DNA of 14,662 bases from Actinomycetes bacterium. Its GTDB lineage: Bacteria > Actinomycetota > Actinomycetes > Nanopelagicales > Nanopelagicaceae. The notes below the pieces were generated by a model. That model worked only from the letters and a program-made list of their open reading frames with translations. It was not told where the DNA came from and ran no database searches. Where the stretch lies: the NCBI GenBank assembly GCA_014190175.1, contig BJFZ01000032.1, forward strand, positions 1-14,662, given 5' to 3'. A program made the position numbers and the translations under genes. Below are positions 12,394 through 14,662 of this stretch, in pieces (position 1 is the first letter of the stretch; every line of letters starts with the position of its first letter).

Positions 12394-13347
12394 TTAACAG
12401 AGTGGAACTACATCTTGGATTCGACGGATTTTTTCACTTTGAAATCTTTGAGTGAGCGATACAAATAGCGGTGGAACTTCGCGATTTGAATTAGGTAAAC
12501 GACAAACACTTCGTTGCAAAATTGAATCACTCTTTACACGCAACACGATGCGGGGTTGTTCCAACAAAATACTGACCCAATCATCTCCATTGCCATCAAG
12601 TACATAACCAACCAGAGTTGACGCTTGATCACCTTTTTCTACACCTTGCACCGCAATGAGCGCATCTGCTGAGGAAACTATTTGCAAGCGCTCTGGTGCT
12701 AGCCAAACTTGATCATCGGCGACAAGTTGTACGCCCATTACTAAACCAAAGTAAAGAATTAAGAATTGAAATGGATGTGGCCAGTCTTCCAGATTGTTTG
12801 TCCACGTAGTGACTGCTGAGTAGGCGATTAAAACTCCGGCTGCTGCGAAAGCAACGATTGCTACGGCACCGTTCCAAGCAAGTGGAGATGGCACTACTGT
12901 CGCAACTAAAAACCAAGCAACTACCGAACTCCAGATCCGTGAATTTTTCGATGCGGGCTTGTCGGTGATGTTGGTAATCGCAGTAATTGTGAATCCAGTC
13001 GCTCCCGCTAACAAAAGAATTGGCAGTGCTTGAACAATCGCACCAGTTACCGTTTGGCTAATTCCCTGAGCCGACAAAAAAGACAGTGCGGTTGGGGCTG
13101 AACGGCCACTGATCGCAATAAGTCGAGTTAAAAGGTAAAGGACGCCAGCAAATGAAACTAACTGGGTCATATTTTCTTGCATCAAACCAGAGATTGCGCC
13201 TATTGATTTGGAGCGTTGGGCAAGAGTGAGTTTTTCGATCCGCTCTTGCATCTCTTCTTGCATCTCTTCGAGGTCTTCTTTTAGATCATCAATCTCATCG
13301 TCGATTCCGTTGTTATCTAAATCGTTTTTGTTTAGGTCATCGCTCAT
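12394..13347 (-). CDS. Multi-pass membrane protein with N-terminal EF-hand-like loop and coiled coil
   Basis: A 317-residue protein of no family I recognise. The N-terminus is strongly acidic and has a calcium-binding-type loop at residues 9-20, DLDNNGIDDEID, with acidic or Asn residues at the 1, 3, 5, 9 and 12 positions of an EF-hand. A charged coiled-coil follows (EIDDLKEDLEEMQEEMQERI and on to about 45). About five membrane segments come next: 62-80, 99-124, 139-153, 158-181 and 192-211. A C-terminal domain of some 100 residues (for example DGNGDDWVSILLEQPRIVLRVKSDS) looks like a beta-rich soluble module. ATG 13347 is chosen because it overlaps the upstream stop as ATGA; a start at 13362 is possible but unsupported. 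It is cotranslated with the preceding membrane-anchored protein, so the two probably form a complex. Confidence 0.75.
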   Translation of the reverse strand: MSDDLNKNDLDNNGIDDEIDDLKEDLEEMQEEMQERIEKLTLAQRSKSIGAISGLMQENMTQLVSFAGVLYLLTRLIAISGRSAPTALSFLSAQGISQTVTGAIVQALPILLLAGATGFTITAITNITDKPASKNSRIWSSVVAWFLVATVVPSPLAWNGAVAIVAFAAAGVLIAYSAVTTWTNNLEDWPHPFQFLILYFGLVMGVQLVADDQVWLAPERLQIVSSADALIAVQGVEKGDQASTLVGYVLDGNGDDWVSILLEQPRIVLRVKSDSILQRSVCRLPNSNREVPPLFVSLTQRFQSEKIRRIQDVVPLC

Positions 13348-14453
13348 GAGGTCGAACTCCAAATCACAGATGCTGCAACAGGAAGAGCTATTGCATTTAA
13401 AGTAACTTCGGCATTATCAAGGAGCGCATATCGATCCCCTTTTGTGAACTCTTTTGAGTTGTAAAGAATCGTTCCAGCCGGAACTGTCATCTGCCAGGTA
13501 ACTCGAAGCTGCGGCAAATTTTTTCCGGTTGTCCATGGAACTGGAATGCATACATCGCCATTATTAGAAGTCACGCCACGAACTTCACCACCAGGATAAG
13601 TCACGGTGATTCTTTGATTTTTTGCTGCCTGGCTAACTGATTTCTCAAGATTTTTACCTTTAGCGACGTCATCTTTATCAAAACCCTCGCGAGTGGTGAT
13701 TACATAAACATGTAATGCGTCGCCATCAATAGTTGCCGTTGATGCAAGTGCTCCTGGTCCGACATCATCAAATGGCCACGCACCGGTACTTGCGGATCCG
13801 GCGATTGAATCGGCAAGGTCACTTACAGTTGCTTCATTATGGAAGAAATCAGCATCTACACCTAATAATCTTTGTGCTGCTATCCAAGTTGCAACGGTTC
13901 CTTCGCGTGCTGTCATCGAAAGGATTGCTGATGCAATTTCACCGTTGTATCGAATTGCATATGAAAGATTTCGCACTTGACGAAGTTGCGCCTCAAGATC
14001 TGCGTCATCAGTCAGTTTCACAATATCTGTTAACGGAATAGCGCGCAGATCTGAACTTGGTTTTTTGGTAGTTGTGTAACCCAAAGGAATAGTGTCAAGT
14101 GCCTGACCGGCTACAGAGTAAGTGCGCATCATTGAATAGCCCTCAGGGCCTTTGATTGCGCGTGCTGTATCTGCTGGAATAATTACTGGCTGTTCTGTCA
14201 AAGTAAATTGACTAGTCACACCTTGGCATGGGATCTCTTTAGCCTTTTGTGGACGATCTAAACCAAGTGAAATGGCTCCAAAAAACAAAACTGGAATAAT
14301 TAAAATTATTACAACATTTCGTCGATGCTTGCCTGCTAATTTCGCTTCCGAAAGAATCTCAGTTTCACTCTGAACCTCAGGATCTCTTTTGATTAATTTT
14401 TTGAGTCGAGAAACTCCAGCACTAAATTTAATTAGCATTTTTGAGTTTTTCAT
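13344..14453 (-). CDS. Single-pass membrane-anchored protein of unknown function
   Basis: A 369-residue protein. A basic N-terminal segment of about 45 residues (SRLKKLIKR, then KHRRN) is followed by one membrane helix, VVIILIIPVLFFGAISLGL (47-65), so the large C-terminal part (66-369) should be extracytoplasmic. That part has two Cys residues only (Cys76 in EIPCQGV and Cys302 in GDVCIPVPW), which could form a disulfide. Its middle (ADLEAQLRQVRNLSYAIRYN to TWIAAQRLLG, about 151-197) is helical and the end (LRVTWQMTVPAGTILYNSKE) beta-rich. The layout is reminiscent of Gram-positive thioester surface domains, but the expected Cys/Gln pattern is not convincing. The ATG at 14453 has no Shine-Dalgarno; a TAAAAT box at leaderless spacing precedes it. 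The stop overlaps the next gene. Confidence 0.75.
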   Translation of the reverse strand: MKNSKMLIKFSAGVSRLKKLIKRDPEVQSETEILSEAKLAGKHRRNVVIILIIPVLFFGAISLGLDRPQKAKEIPCQGVTSQFTLTEQPVIIPADTARAIKGPEGYSMMRTYSVAGQALDTIPLGYTTTKKPSSDLRAIPLTDIVKLTDDADLEAQLRQVRNLSYAIRYNGEIASAILSMTAREGTVATWIAAQRLLGVDADFFHNEATVSDLADSIAGSASTGAWPFDDVGPGALASTATIDGDALHVYVITTREGFDKDDVAKGKNLEKSVSQAAKNQRITVTYPGGEVRGVTSNNGDVCIPVPWTTGKNLPQLRVTWQMTVPAGTILYNSKEFTKGDRYALLDNAEVTLNAIALPVAASVIWSSTS

Positions 14454-14459
14454 GACTTA

Positions 14460-14465
14460 ATTTTA
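14460..14465 (-). promoter_or_regulatory. -10 box with leaderless spacing
   Basis: TAAAAT (14465-14460 on the minus strand) stands six bases before ATG 14453, which would place the transcription start on the start codon. No Shine-Dalgarno or clear -35 box is present. Confidence 0.5.
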
Positions 14466-14536
14466 CTCTACATCCACGATTAGTTGGCATGCTCGAAGGG
14501 ATATTCTCACAGAACAGACCAGTTTCCACCGCATTG

Positions 14537-14662
14537 TTAAAGCGCAATTCTTGTAATTTGGCTCCAATTAACGCCGGAGTCCACACTTCTTCGCAATCCG
14601 CCCGATGTCGCACCGGCGATGATCTGAGTACCCAGGCTGTTAAGCGTGACTGTGCTCAATTT
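14537..14662 (-). CDS. C-terminus of a BNR/Asp-box repeat protein (partial)
   Basis: The frame enters from the window edge and ends at TAA 14539-14537 after 41 residues. It contains IIAGATSGGLRRSVDSGVNW, in which SVDSGVNW fits the Asp-box pattern SxDxGxxW of sialidase-type and other beta-propellers, and it ends SQITRIAL. It is therefore probably the last blade of a BNR-repeat or Ycf48-like propeller protein. The rest of the gene is outside the window. The overlapping plus-strand frame from 14489 to the window end lacks protein-like features. The gene lies 83 bases upstream of the next minus-strand start, with that gene's own promoter between them. Confidence 0.65.
   Translation of the reverse strand, partial: KLSTVTLNSLGTQIIAGATSGGLRRSVDSGVNWSQITRIAL

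Noticed and set aside
13344..14453. Thioester (TQXA-like) surface domain in the 369-residue protein
   Set aside because: The TWIAAQ segment is suggestive, but there is no properly placed Cys-Gln pair, so the assignment is not supported.
14489..14662. Plus-strand frame open to the window end
   Set aside because: The sequence has no protein-like features, while the minus strand shows a clear Asp-box and a stop in this interval.

Overview
This window looks like chromosomal DNA from a low-GC, genome-streamlined actinobacterium. The freshwater order Nanopelagicales (acI) is my best guess, by inference. The evidence for Actinobacteria is the mycothiol enzyme MshA next to a YbjN protein and phosphoglycerate mutase, a GlnR-type atypical response regulator beside a thioredoxin/DUF4395/SseA/DUF1416 sulfur cluster, and a Fur/YgfZ/DsrE/nitrobindin neighbourhood. 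This order resembles what I recall from Streptomyces, but the DNA is AT-rich and the genes are tightly packed, with many 1 to 4 base stop/start overlaps. The C-terminal Cys/Lys motif on the large secreted protein also fits acI-type proteomes, from memory.

Layout. Bases 1-1325 (minus): a Tat-exported YHYH protein, translationally coupled to a small secreted protein that runs off the window. Bases 1387-5802 (minus): an apparent operon read in the order 36-residue membrane peptide, nitrobindin-like protein, asparaginase II, DUF2516, mshA, YbjN, gpmA. Bases 5803-5840: a 38-base divergent promoter region. Bases 5841-6206 (plus): a DsrE-family protein with a leaderless-type start. Bases 6203-9410 (minus): a sulfur/redox operon read as leader peptide, DUF4395, sseA, DUF1416, fur, ygfZ, 24-residue membrane peptide. 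Bases 9498-9941 (minus): a membrane-anchored thioredoxin-fold protein, divergent from glnR (10044-10760, plus). Bases 10926-12290 (plus): a large secreted Ala/Pro-rich protein with its own promoter region and a strong bidirectional terminator. Bases 12394-14453 (minus): two coupled membrane proteins of unknown function. Bases 14537-14662 (minus): the C-terminus of a BNR/Asp-box protein.

The most interesting element is at 9243-9422. A 28-codon reading frame ends in the peptide RRTIDYGRISTSLCR, starts directly downstream of a -10-like box (leaderless type), and lies upstream of the DUF4395-sseA-DUF1416 sulfur operon. Its stop codon begins a 9-base sequence (UAAAUCUCC) that is exactly complementary to the Shine-Dalgarno/start region (GGAGAUUUA) of DUF4395. 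A ribosome stalled on the penultimate Cys codon would cover this anti-Shine-Dalgarno and free the operon for translation. This reads as a complete cysteine-responsive translational attenuator, possibly with a small alternative terminator inside the loop.

Functionally the middle of the window combines thiol and sulfur chemistry (mycothiol, thioredoxin, sulfurtransferase, DsrE), Fe-S/heme-related functions (YgfZ, nitrobindin, Fur) and nitrogen control (GlnR, asparaginase). I see no tRNA, rRNA, CRISPR array, insertion sequence or prophage. No stretch longer than 300 bases lacks a gene.
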